Shown one piece after another: positions 1 through 6,194 of a DNA stretch of 36,975 nucleotides. The translations under genes were made by a program, and so were the position numbers. The notes below the pieces were generated by a model. It saw nothing but the letters and a program-made list of their open reading frames with translations. It had not been told where the DNA came from and did no database searches. The DNA is from a virus. The stretch spans positions 1 to 36,975 of the IMG/VR virus record IMGVR_UViG_3300032213_001885. One strand, written 5' to 3'. Within the stretch, counting starts at the first letter, position 1; every line of letters starts with the position of its first letter.

Positions 1-448
1 CCTGTGCAGTTGATGTGTCAATATTATTTATAGAGGTTTGGGCTGTTATAATTGTATTTTTTGCATCTTGAATTACTTGCGAACTTTGATCTATTGGTGT
101 GACGGCTAAATTTATGCCATTAATTGTAGCGGTGGCTGTGTCTACTAAGGCTACATTTGATTGTGCTGATGTTACTGTGGCTGTTACTGTATCTACCGCT
201 GCTTGGGCTTCTACTCTTTCAGCAACTGCTAATGTTATGGTAGCTGTGGCAGTATCCGTGGCTGCAACAGATTGTTGAACCTCTGTGGTTGCGGTAGCAA
301 GGGCTGAGTCAACTGCTTGTTGTGCAGGACTTACAACAACTTGTTCTTGTCCGCCATTATCTGTCGCCCACGCATAACTTGGTCCAATAAAAAATAGCCA
401 ACCTGTAACAAAAAGGCTAGCTAAAAAGTATTTTAACTTTCTACTCAA
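1..448 (-). CDS. Secreted Ala/Thr-rich protein, N-terminal part (runs off the window)
   Basis: This is a 149-codon open frame that continues past the window edge, so the C-terminus is missing. The start is TTG at 448, preceded by GGAG six bases upstream. The N-terminus is a clear Sec signal peptide: basic SRKLK, a hydrophobic stretch over about residues 7-23, and an AWA|TD signal-peptidase I site after residue 28. The visible mature part is rich in Ala, Thr, Val and Gln, lacks Cys, and has loosely repeated segments such as VDTATATI and VDTVTATV. This suggests a long helical or extended surface protein. It follows the FmdB-like gene but has its own extended -10 and a palindrome at the expected transcription start, so it is probably expressed independently. 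Function is unknown; candidates are a surface decoration, an exclusion protein or a late wall-associated protein. I see no lysis-enzyme motif in the visible part. Confidence 0.75.
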   Translation of the reverse strand, partial: MSRKLKYFLASLFVTGWLFFIGPSYAWATDNGGQEQVVVSPAQQAVDSALATATTEVQQSVAATDTATATITLAVAERVEAQAAVDTVTATVTSAQSNVALVDTATATINGINLAVTPIDQSSQVIQDAKNTIITAQTSINNIDTSTAQ

Positions 449-457
449 TTGGATCTC

Positions 458-484
458 CAATATAACAAAATTTTTGTTATATTG
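458..484. promoter_or_regulatory. 27-bp palindrome, probable operator
   Basis: Two perfect 13-base arms (CAATATAACAAAA and its complement) flank a single central base. The palindrome covers the transcription start expected from the -10 box at 487-492 and ends nine bases before the TTG start codon of the secreted-protein gene. The position suits a repressor site. As RNA it would form a very stable AT hairpin next to the ribosome site. Confidence 0.6.
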
Positions 485-486
485 AA

Positions 487-495
487 ATTATATCA
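487..495 (-). promoter_or_regulatory. Extended -10 promoter for the secreted-protein gene
   Basis: The minus strand reads TGATATAAT, a perfect extended -10 (TGnTATAAT). No good -35 box is seen at 16-18 bases, which is acceptable for an extended -10 promoter. The expected start, near 480, falls inside the palindrome. Confidence 0.5.
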
Positions 496-520
496 CAACT
501 AACTATTTAATTTATTTTAG

Positions 521-706
521 TTACTTAGGATTATCGGTTTTGTAAAACCCATTACCTTTAAACTGAACGCCAAATGATCCAAAATGTCTATCTAGTTCTT
601 TACCACATTTTTTACAACAATACTCAGGCTCATCTTCAAAAATACCACGCTCAAAAGATATTATGTCATCTTGAGAACATTTACATTTGTATTCGTATAC
701 TGGCAT
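521..706 (-). CDS. FmdB-like zinc-ribbon protein
   Basis: This 61-aa protein starts MPVYEYKC and carries cysteines in a CKC...CCKKCG pattern, followed by a GSFGVQFKGNGFYKTD tail. That layout is typical of the FmdB/CxxC regulatory zinc-ribbon family, whose members are small and often found in phages. The zinc ribbon spans about residues 8-35. The family's role is not settled; a DNA- or protein-binding accessory role is usual. The ATG at 706 has an AAGGGA ribosome site. The 54-base gap to the upstream hsp20 contains a short motif that is also found before the thermonuclease gene. Confidence 0.8.
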   Translation of the reverse strand: MPVYEYKCKCSQDDIISFERGIFEDEPEYCCKKCGKELDRHFGSFGVQFKGNGFYKTDNPK

Positions 707-760
707 TACTATCCCTTAATATTAGTGGGCAGTTTTAGGACATACCCAGGTCTCATTTTG

Positions 761-1177
761 TTACTTAATTTTTATAATTTTAGGCTGCTTTTCTTTTGGG
801 ATGTTTCTTACTACATTAATGTGCAGCATTCCATCCTTTAGCTCAACATTAGATACTTCCATGTATTCACTAAGCTCAAAAATTCTTGTAAACTTACGTG
901 CAGCTATTCCTTTATGAACAACTTCTGCGTCTATTGCCTCTTTGATTTCACCTGTAATCCATAGACTTCCGTCTTCAATAGATACAGTTAGATTATCTCT
1001 TGTGAATCCAGCAACTGCTAGTGACAGCTGATAGTTATCCTCGTCAAGCTTTAGCAAATCATACGGCGGGAATGCTGTATTGTTTACTTTACTTAGACTG
1101 TTAAATCGTTCCAACTCTCGGTTGAAACCAATAAAAAATGGATCCTTGAAAAGATCCATGGCGAATTGTGTTACCAT
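761..1177 (-). CDS. Small heat-shock protein, Hsp20/IbpA-like
   Basis: This 138-aa alpha-crystallin-type chaperone resembles the IbpA branch: an FPPYDLLKLDEDNY start to the crystallin domain (about residue 36), the AVAGF motif, and a C-terminal IPKEKQPKIIKIK tail with the IxI anchor. It would hold unfolding proteins in the cytoplasm during infection. Hsp20 genes are known in several aquatic phages. Length and domain order look complete. The ATG at 1177 has an AGGAG ribosome site eight bases upstream. It has its own promoter (1234-1263) and a CIRCE-like 9-9-9 inverted repeat across the expected transcription start, suggesting control by the host heat-shock repressor. Confidence 0.92.
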   Translation of the reverse strand: MVTQFAMDLFKDPFFIGFNRELERFNSLSKVNNTAFPPYDLLKLDEDNYQLSLAVAGFTRDNLTVSIEDGSLWITGEIKEAIDAEVVHKGIAARKFTRIFELSEYMEVSNVELKDGMLHINVVRNIPKEKQPKIIKIK

Positions 1178-1203
1178 TTTGTGCTCCTTTTAAGCGAGTT
1201 AAA

Positions 1204-1230
1204 TTAGTACCCCCATTTGGCAAGTACTAA
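1204..1230. promoter_or_regulatory. CIRCE-like operator of hsp20
   Basis: A 9-9-9 inverted repeat. The half-sites read inward are TTAGTACCC and TTAGTACTT around a 9-base spacer. The known HrcA site CIRCE is TTAGCACTC-N9-GAGTGCTAA, so each half matches 7 of 9 bases and the spacing is exact. It begins four bases after the hsp20 -10 box and covers the expected start near 1227, the position where HrcA sites commonly lie. Binding by HrcA is inferred. Confidence 0.6.
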
Positions 1231-1233
1231 TAT

Positions 1234-1263
1234 ATTATATCATTTGGGCAACTAAAATTGCAA
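1234..1263 (-). promoter_or_regulatory. Promoter of hsp20
   Basis: TTGCAA (-35, 1258-1263), an 18-base spacer and TATAAT (-10, 1234-1239) preceded by TGA, giving an extended -10. The 5' leader would be about 50 bases and begin inside the CIRCE-like repeat. Confidence 0.65.
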
Positions 1264-1264
1264 G

Positions 1265-1672
1265 TTATTTTTTAGATTTAGACCTAGCTTTAGCTAACGC
1301 CTCAAAATCTTTAACCTTGGTGTCTCCTAGGTACCCCCAGGCGTATCCATCGTTAATCATTTTTTGATTTATTGAAATTTCTGATCCATCTAAAAATACC
1401 CACCCAAGAATTCTTCCGTATTTTTCAGATGAGTCCATTTTTTCTGTTTTAATTACAACAGTTTTAGACGCATCAATTGCTTTCTTTAAATAATCTTTAG
1501 CCTCAAGCCCCAGTGCTTTTTCTATCTTGTCTGTGGTGCGACTTTCTGGAGTATCAATTCCAGCTAATCTTACTCGTGAGCTAAATGAAATATCAAAGCC
1601 AAGGTCTATATCTACGTCAATAGTATCTCCGTCTACAACCTTACTTACTTTCTTTACATAGTATTCAAACAT
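1265..1672 (-). CDS. Thermonuclease (staphylococcal nuclease family)
   Basis: This 135-aa SNase-fold protein would cleave DNA and RNA in a calcium-dependent way. The catalytic set is complete and, by chance, carries the classic numbering: D21, R35 and D40 (RLAGIDTPE), E43 and R87 (KYGR). There is no signal peptide, so it should act in the cytoplasm. Possible roles are host DNA or RNA breakdown for nucleotide recycling, which fits the GMP reductase-like gene just upstream. The ATG at 1672 has AGAGG nine bases upstream. Its leader (1673-1805) is unusually structured. The C-terminal ARSKSKK is basic. Confidence 0.9.
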   Translation of the reverse strand: MFEYYVKKVSKVVDGDTIDVDIDLGFDISFSSRVRLAGIDTPESRTTDKIEKALGLEAKDYLKKAIDASKTVVIKTEKMDSSEKYGRILGWVFLDGSEISINQKMINDGYAWGYLGDTKVKDFEALAKARSKSKK

Positions 1673-1681
1673 TTTGTGCCT

Positions 1682-1696
1682 CTCATTTATAATGAG
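1682..1696 (-). promoter_or_regulatory. Small hairpin at the thermonuclease ribosome site
   Basis: On the minus strand CTCATT-ATA-AATGAG forms a perfect 6-bp stem, and its 3' arm runs into the AGAGG ribosome site. It could limit translation initiation, as in simple thermosensor hairpins, but it is short and could be chance. Confidence 0.3.
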
Positions 1697-1722
1697 CAGT
1701 TTTTTAAGAAGTCATGCTCAGG

Positions 1723-1752
1723 ACTATACCAGGTATTTAACGTCGCTGTCTC
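1723..1752 (-). promoter_or_regulatory. Possible thermonuclease promoter
   Basis: GAGACA (1747-1752), an 18-base spacer and TATAGT (1723-1728) preceded by TGG, an extended -10. The -35 matches only four of six bases and lies inside a predicted hairpin, so this is a weak call. Confidence 0.35.
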
Positions 1753-1791
1753 CCCCGACAAATCTGCGACTCCCCGATGAAGGGGTGCAGA
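1742..1791 (-). ncRNA. Structured leader or 3' element between the GMP reductase-like gene and the nuclease gene
   Basis: The transcript strand can form two hairpins. The first, at 1791-1763, has an outer TCTGC/GCAGA stem and an inner CCCC/GGGG stem around a 6-base loop. The second, at 1770-1742, has GTCGC/GCGAC and TGTC/GACA stems with a GGGGGA loop and a 5-base one-sided bulge. The two share two bases, so they partly compete, and the G-rich loop of the second could instead pair with the CCCC of the first. It is much more GC-rich than its surroundings. I do not recognise a known riboswitch class. Confidence 0.45.
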
Positions 1792-1805
1792 ATACTATTA
1801 TACTA

Positions 1806-2846
1806 TTAAATCCTACTGCCAGACTCTTTGGCCGAAGCTGATGATACTTCTACGTACTCTGCTTCTTTTTGTAGCCCCAATATATCAATTGATCCAGCGT
1901 ACGAAAATGCACTTCTCATGCTGTTCAACATGTTTTCAAGGCTATTTTGAATTGGCCCCTTAGGCTGAACCTCACCGCTCACTCCTTCAAAACTTAAAAT
2001 TTTATTTCTTTTATCCCAGTCGTTTCTTGTTGTTATGTACTCTTGAGAAGCAAGCCCACTAAATATATGTTTATTATTTATCATTAAGCATTCATCATGG
2101 CCAGATAACAGAGACCCAAGCATCACCGCCCTAGCGCCTGCCGCAAATGCTTTTACCGCATCTCCAATATTTTTAATACCACCGTCTGCCACTAATCCAT
2201 TTACATGATCATCTTTTACATTTTCATAAATATTCATAATGGAAGATAGCGTAGGGGTTCCAAATCCAGTCATCAGCCTGGTAGTACAAGCGGCCCCGCC
2301 GCCAATACCAACCCTAACAGAATCGCACCCTGCGTCCATTAGCATTTTGTATGCTGGATAAGAAGAAACATTGCCGCACATAATGTGAACATAGTTAGGA
2401 ACAATTGATCTTAAGTGAGATATCATGTCAGCAGTTGCTTGCAGGTGACCATTGGCTACATCAACAAGAACAATCCTAATATCATTTGAAATAATTCTAT
2501 CTGTTATTTCTTTATTGTAAACATCTTGCCCGCTTATGGTTAAACCAATTTTATGCTTATTGATATTTAATACTTGTTGTATTTTTTCATCAATAGATTT
2601 AGACCTTTCGGTCATTCCAACACACCCCATGGACTGCAATCCGTGCAGCATTGCACTTGTTGAAATTGATTCCATCGGGGCTGAAATTATTGGCGAATGC
2701 AGTGTAAGTATGGCTTTTGGATTGTTTGGATTTCCTAATTTTGTTTCTAGCCTGATGCTTGCTCTAGTAGAAATTGGAGACTTGTCATGAGGAACAAGTA
2801 GAATGTCATCAAAACAAAGACCATTGATTGAAGTATTCTTTTTCAT
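1806..2846 (-). CDS. GMP reductase / IMP dehydrogenase family enzyme
   Basis: This 346-aa TIM-barrel enzyme of purine interconversion lacks CBS domains. GMP reductase turns GMP into IMP with NADPH; IMPDH turns IMP into XMP. The catalytic loop reads GIGGGAACTTR with Cys187 and the conserved TTR; the usual loop is GIGPGSxCTTR, so P-G-S is replaced by G-G-A. VDVANGH (128-134), the 346-aa length and the absence of CBS domains favour GMP reductase (IMPDH has DSAHGH). However, the FYGMSSE segment that holds the GMPR catalytic Glu reads FSGLASQ here. DGGIKNIGDAVKAFAAGA and VMLGSLLSG are the phosphate-binding elements. The gene starts one base after the previous stop, with AGGGA upstream. The family is certain; the reaction is not. 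Confidence 0.85.
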   Translation of the reverse strand: MKKNTSINGLCFDDILLVPHDKSPISTRASIRLETKLGNPNNPKAILTLHSPIISAPMESISTSAMLHGLQSMGCVGMTERSKSIDEKIQQVLNINKHKIGLTISGQDVYNKEITDRIISNDIRIVLVDVANGHLQATADMISHLRSIVPNYVHIMCGNVSSYPAYKMLMDAGCDSVRVGIGGGAACTTRLMTGFGTPTLSSIMNIYENVKDDHVNGLVADGGIKNIGDAVKAFAAGARAVMLGSLLSGHDECLMINNKHIFSGLASQEYITTRNDWDKRNKILSFEGVSGEVQPKGPIQNSLENMLNSMRSAFSYAGSIDILGLQKEAEYVEVSSASAKESGSRI

Positions 2847-2847
2847 T

Positions 2848-3081
2848 TTACTTTTTCCCTATAGTTCTTTCTACTAATTGCTGCACGTATTCCGAAAAAT
2901 GCTTTCTAACGCTGCCAGCTGGCTGAGAACCAATTTCAGTCCAAATTCTTTTATACTCAATTACATTATAATAGCTTGTTGGACATAGTGTATCGCCATC
3001 ATACTCTTTTAATGTTGAAGGTAATGGGACATGCTTGGTACAACATTTACATTTTTTTGCATTTTCTTGGTACATACTCAT
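2848..3081 (-). CDS. Small Cys-containing protein of unknown function
   Basis: 77 aa, not recognised. The N-terminal half has CKCC at about residues 11-14 and another Cys near 33, enough for a partial or shared zinc site. The C-terminal half (IWTEIGSQPAGSVRKHFSEY) is charged and probably helical. The ATG at 3081 overlaps the stop of terL by four bases (ATGA), so it is translated with the large terminase, and the GMP reductase-like gene follows one base later. No function is claimed; a DNA-packaging accessory or regulator is possible from position alone. Confidence 0.65.
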   Translation of the reverse strand: MSMYQENAKKCKCCTKHVPLPSTLKEYDGDTLCPTSYYNVIEYKRIWTEIGSQPAGSVRKHFSEYVQQLVERTIGKK

Positions 3082-4877
3082 ATTATTTCCATATTCTCTA
3101 GCGATGCAGATAAAGATTCGGGTATCCTGGGTGCTCGAATCATATTTTGAACATATTCTTTTTCTTTTGTTATTCCAAAATCATTATCATAGCTCATAGA
3201 TTCATAATTATGTATTTTAATTTCCTCATCACGCTTTATTCTAGTTCTACTAATTGAATTATATATAGCACCGCATACTGCATCTGATAAATCTTTTGAA
3301 CCTTTTCTTGGGTGGTCTACCTTATCTCTATTAATTTTAAGCTGAAGTAACTCATCAATTAAAAGCGGTATATGTGGTCCAGATACCCTCTCTTCTAATA
3401 CTACCATAGCCATATCATCATAGTGTTTTTTTCCAACAGACAGAATTTCTGTATTAATTCCATATGCTTTTAGCTGTTGCATCATGTCGTGAGAATTCCA
3501 CCTATCAAATGTGCACACTTTAATATTAAATCCTAATGTTCTCAGCAATAATATATAGTCTTTTACTTCAGTAAAATCTACAGATTTAGATGGGGTCGGA
3601 GTCCAAAATCTGACTGCGTCAATCTCTACAATTGGTGCTGGTTGGGAGTAAGTATCTGTTACTTTAATATCTACCCATTTATTTACATGTGCCATAGCAA
3701 CTGCGCAATGGTCATGCTTTTGCGCTAAGTCTACGTGCAAAAAATACTCTTTTTCTTCTTCTGGCTTAAACCAATTTTCTAATCTTCCAAACTGGTCTAC
3801 GGCTAAATTCATTTTATTAAATGCTTTTTCAATTTTTTCTCTTGACTTAAAGAATGCATCTACCGCTTCTGTTGGCATACAGGCAAATCTACCTAATGCA
3901 TCCGCTGGATTTTTATGAAACGCAACCGTAAAATCTGTTATATTCTTAGTAGGATTGACCTCCCATGTAGGTCTTTTCAATGCAAATACTTTTGGATACA
4001 CATAAGATAATATGTGATCTTCTTCCCAAGACACTTCAAACTCATTTCCCTCGGTATTATCTGGAAGATCTTGATTTAATTTTAATAACTGAGTTCTTAA
4101 TATTACTTCTTTATCTGCAATTACAGACTCATAGAATTTTTGGATTGGGTCATTTTTAAATCTAGGGAAAGACAGTAATATTACTTTACCAAAGTCTGGA
4201 AAACGAGAATCGACTGATGCTCTATACATATCATATATAGCATCTGCAGTTTTTGCTTGATCATGTCCAGAGGTATTTTCTGTAGCAAATCCAGATATTT
4301 CATCTAGGATTACAGCAATTACGTTATATCCCTCCCATGCCTCTCTTTCGGAGTGGCCAGAGTGTACTGTTACTGATTTATCAAATTTAATCTCAGAAGC
4401 TTTATCTGTATACTTACCAGCAAACCATGGAGAGTTTTCAATTCTCATTTTAAATCCTTTAAAAAATACATTGTTTGCCTGCTGAGCGTTGATAGCAATA
4501 TTTAAAATATCAATAGCATCTCTGGGTGGTTTACCATAGTATGCCGCTGGATCTCTTAAACAAAGAAGCAGATATACCATATACGCAACTGCAATAGTAG
4601 AACAATAATCTTTTCCAGAACCTTTACCGAGCTGGGCTATAACTTCTACACAGGTTTGCTTAAATATTTTTTTGCCTTGTTCTTCACCGTATAAGCTAAT
4701 AAGTGTTGATTCTTTATATATCTGTGAGCTTTTTTCAATTAGTAAGGATTGATACTCAGATAATGGCGGTAGTCCCAGGTATTGTGCATTAGTGACAAAT
4801 GTTTTTAAATCTACTGGCCTTTCTTCAAATTCATCGCCGTCTAATATTTCTATAAAGTCTGAAAAATCAAGAGACAT
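3078..4877 (-). CDS. terL: Terminase large subunit (TerL)
   Basis: This 599-aa packaging motor and nuclease pumps DNA into the prohead and cuts it. The ATPase has a Walker A-like GKGSGKD near residues 84-90 (ending in Asp rather than Ser/Thr) and a Walker B VILDE at 189-193. The RNase H-fold nuclease shows its acidic residues at D383 (HVDLAQ), D458 (CTFDRW) and D532 (KDLSDAV). I chose the ATG at 4877 because it follows AAGGA and gives an 11-base overlap with the upstream gene; an earlier frame extension to 4943 would lie wholly inside that gene. An oxygenase gene sits between it and terS, which is unusual. No portal gene follows within the window. Confidence 0.93.
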   Translation of the reverse strand: MSLDFSDFIEILDGDEFEERPVDLKTFVTNAQYLGLPPLSEYQSLLIEKSSQIYKESTLISLYGEEQGKKIFKQTCVEVIAQLGKGSGKDYCSTIAVAYMVYLLLCLRDPAAYYGKPPRDAIDILNIAINAQQANNVFFKGFKMRIENSPWFAGKYTDKASEIKFDKSVTVHSGHSEREAWEGYNVIAVILDEISGFATENTSGHDQAKTADAIYDMYRASVDSRFPDFGKVILLSFPRFKNDPIQKFYESVIADKEVILRTQLLKLNQDLPDNTEGNEFEVSWEEDHILSYVYPKVFALKRPTWEVNPTKNITDFTVAFHKNPADALGRFACMPTEAVDAFFKSREKIEKAFNKMNLAVDQFGRLENWFKPEEEKEYFLHVDLAQKHDHCAVAMAHVNKWVDIKVTDTYSQPAPIVEIDAVRFWTPTPSKSVDFTEVKDYILLLRTLGFNIKVCTFDRWNSHDMMQQLKAYGINTEILSVGKKHYDDMAMVVLEERVSGPHIPLLIDELLQLKINRDKVDHPRKGSKDLSDAVCGAIYNSISRTRIKRDEEIKIHNYESMSYDNDFGITKEKEYVQNMIRAPRIPESLSASLENMEII

Positions 4878-5451
4878 AGTTGAATTCCTTTGGCACTTTA
4901 ATATAATTAAAGAAATGATTTGAGTGGGAATATCTAAATTCACTTAGTACTTCATTTACCTGATGCATACAATGTTTTTCTGAACTATGTATTACAAGAT
5001 CTCCTCTTTTTGGTTTATATGATATACCCTGAGCTGCGTAATAAAGATCTCCACCTTCAAAATCATTAAAGTATAATATTAATGCGCTTATAATGTTTTC
5101 AACTAATTTAAAATCTTCTCCGTCTTTTAATCTAGCACTGGCCTCTCTCTGAGGTAAAAAATCATTACTATCTGAGTGCCTTTTACCAACTGCACCCTTT
5201 CTCATTCTCACTACACCTTTATCCGATCCTAAATACACTTCTTTGTCAAGTATGGATTTTATCCTGTCATGTATTGAGGTAACTTCTTCAATTTGCTCCA
5301 GAGATCTTTCTTGCCCAGCAATGCTGATCCACTTGTCATCTTCAATATTCTCTACAATTTTGCACATCGCATTACATTCATCATCAGACATAAAATTATT
5401 ATATACGTATATGTCTTCACCAAGTTTAACAAATCTTTCTGTATTAAACAT
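4867..5451 (-). CDS. 2-oxoglutarate/Fe(II) oxygenase between the terminase genes
   Basis: This 194-aa prolyl-4-hydroxylase-like oxygenase has a double-stranded beta-helix. The iron ligands are H92 and D94 (KRHSDS) and H163 (MHQV), with the 2OG-binding Arg at R173 (EFRYS). The typical FEGGDLYY and PKRGDLVIH strands lie between. Such enzymes hydroxylate protein residues or nucleobases using O2 and 2-oxoglutarate; the substrate here is unknown. It overlaps terS by 8 bases and terL by 11, so all three are translationally coupled. That invites the idea that it acts on a packaging or capsid protein, which is inference only. It is much shorter than the other three oxygenases in the window. Confidence 0.85.
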   Translation of the reverse strand: MFNTERFVKLGEDIYVYNNFMSDDECNAMCKIVENIEDDKWISIAGQERSLEQIEEVTSIHDRIKSILDKEVYLGSDKGVVRMRKGAVGKRHSDSNDFLPQREASARLKDGEDFKLVENIISALILYFNDFEGGDLYYAAQGISYKPKRGDLVIHSSEKHCMHQVNEVLSEFRYSHSNHFFNYIKVPKEFNYVS

Positions 5452-5989
5452 TCGATACCTGTTGTGACTCTATTATTTCAATTGGCTCCACTATACCAGT
5501 TATTTGAGAAAGCCTTTTCATTATTTCTCGCCTTACATCTGGGTAGTCTTTTGCAATATCCTTTAGAATTGAAACTAATAGTTCTTGTTTTCTTTCTGTT
5601 TCAAGAATTTGAGATGCAATCTCATTATTTTCAAGAAGGCCTACGGACTGCAACATGGCAATTCTTTTTGACTCTATGTCTGCAATAAGCTTTAGGGTTC
5701 CAGACTTAACATTCAGTTGGCCCGCCTGATCGGCATCCTCTACGGTTTTCCAAGCTTCTTTGATAAGCATTGCGTAGTGTTGATCTGCGCCCATCAGTGC
5801 TTCTTTAGCTCTGTCTCTAACGCTAGTATCGTTGTGTACTACGGCTTTCCATTCATCAATATACTCTAAAACTTCTTTTCTTGTAAATCCAGTAATAGTA
5901 GATATTTGGGTTGGGCTGTTACCTCTTAGAAGCTCTGAGACGACCTGATTCATTCTATCAAAATTCACTAATGGCTCTATTTCACTCAT
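5444..5989 (-). CDS. terS: Probable terminase small subunit (TerS)
   Basis: 181 aa. The N-terminal helix-turn-helix (about residues 12-45; SPTQISTITGFTRKEVLEYI) is followed by long helices, the layout of small terminases that recognise the packaging site and form a ring. It lies one gene upstream of terL in the same direction. It begins a transcription unit: a TTGACT-17-TATAAT promoter ends six bases before the ATG, so the mRNA would start on the start codon. I see no ribosome site, consistent with a leaderless message. The role is assigned mainly from position and fold type, as TerS sequences diverge widely. Confidence 0.75.
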   Translation of the reverse strand: MSEIEPLVNFDRMNQVVSELLRGNSPTQISTITGFTRKEVLEYIDEWKAVVHNDTSVRDRAKEALMGADQHYAMLIKEAWKTVEDADQAGQLNVKSGTLKLIADIESKRIAMLQSVGLLENNEIASQILETERKQELLVSILKDIAKDYPDVRREIMKRLSQITGIVEPIEIIESQQVSNV

Positions 5990-5995
5990 TTTATG

Positions 5996-6024
5996 ATTAT
6001 ACTTCTAGTCAACTAAAAAGTCAA
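5996..6024 (-). promoter_or_regulatory. Strong promoter of the terminase operon, leaderless start
   Basis: TTGACT (6019-6024), an exact 17-base spacer and TATAAT (5996-6001). The expected start falls on or next to the A of the terS ATG at 5989. A second TTGACT at 6007-6012 makes a direct repeat (12-base period) that could be an operator. Confidence 0.8.
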
Positions 6025-6171
6025 TCAACGCTTGACCTTTAATTTAAATTTGTCTATATATCTCTGTATGGTCATGGCGGATACTCCGCATTCGATCCCA
6101 ATTTCTACAATATTCTTTTTTTGAACCACATATCTGCTATACAGCCAATTCTTATCTTGATAAAGCTTCAT
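6025..6171 (-). CDS. Small helix-turn-helix protein
   Basis: 48 aa (MKLYQDKNWLYSRYVV...). It is almost entirely one resolvase/sigma-like helix-turn-helix: KNIVEIGIECGVSAMTIQRY matches the EIAxxxGVSxxTIxRyi pattern of the HTH_7/HTH_23 type, and it ends in a basic KLKVKR tail. The ATG at 6171 follows AGGTGG at good spacing. It lies directly upstream of the terminase promoter, and its stop codon overlaps the edge of the -35 region, so it may regulate that promoter. It is complete but very short, and I know no named homologue. Confidence 0.8.
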   Translation of the reverse strand: MKLYQDKNWLYSRYVVQKKNIVEIGIECGVSAMTIQRYIDKFKLKVKR

Positions 6172-6194
6172 TTTTCCACCTCATATCCACTGTA

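Noticed and set aside
458-484. Rho-independent terminator of the FmdB-like gene
   Set aside because: The palindrome is AT-only in its stem apart from a few pairs, lies downstream of a -10 box, and is followed by the GGAG ribosome site rather than a T-run; an operator fits better.
1673-1805. tRNA or tmRNA gene in the structured gap
   Set aside because: No T-arm GTTCRA motif, no anticodon arm in the right place, and the hairpins do not make a cloverleaf on either strand.
4878-4943. Longer start for terL
   Set aside because: The extension lies inside the upstream oxygenase gene, lacks a ribosome site, and adds residues unlike a terminase N-terminus.
5293-5688. 131-aa hydrophobic open frame on the plus strand
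   Set aside because: Spans the oxygenase/terS overlap in antisense; no start context and no other plus-strand gene nearby.
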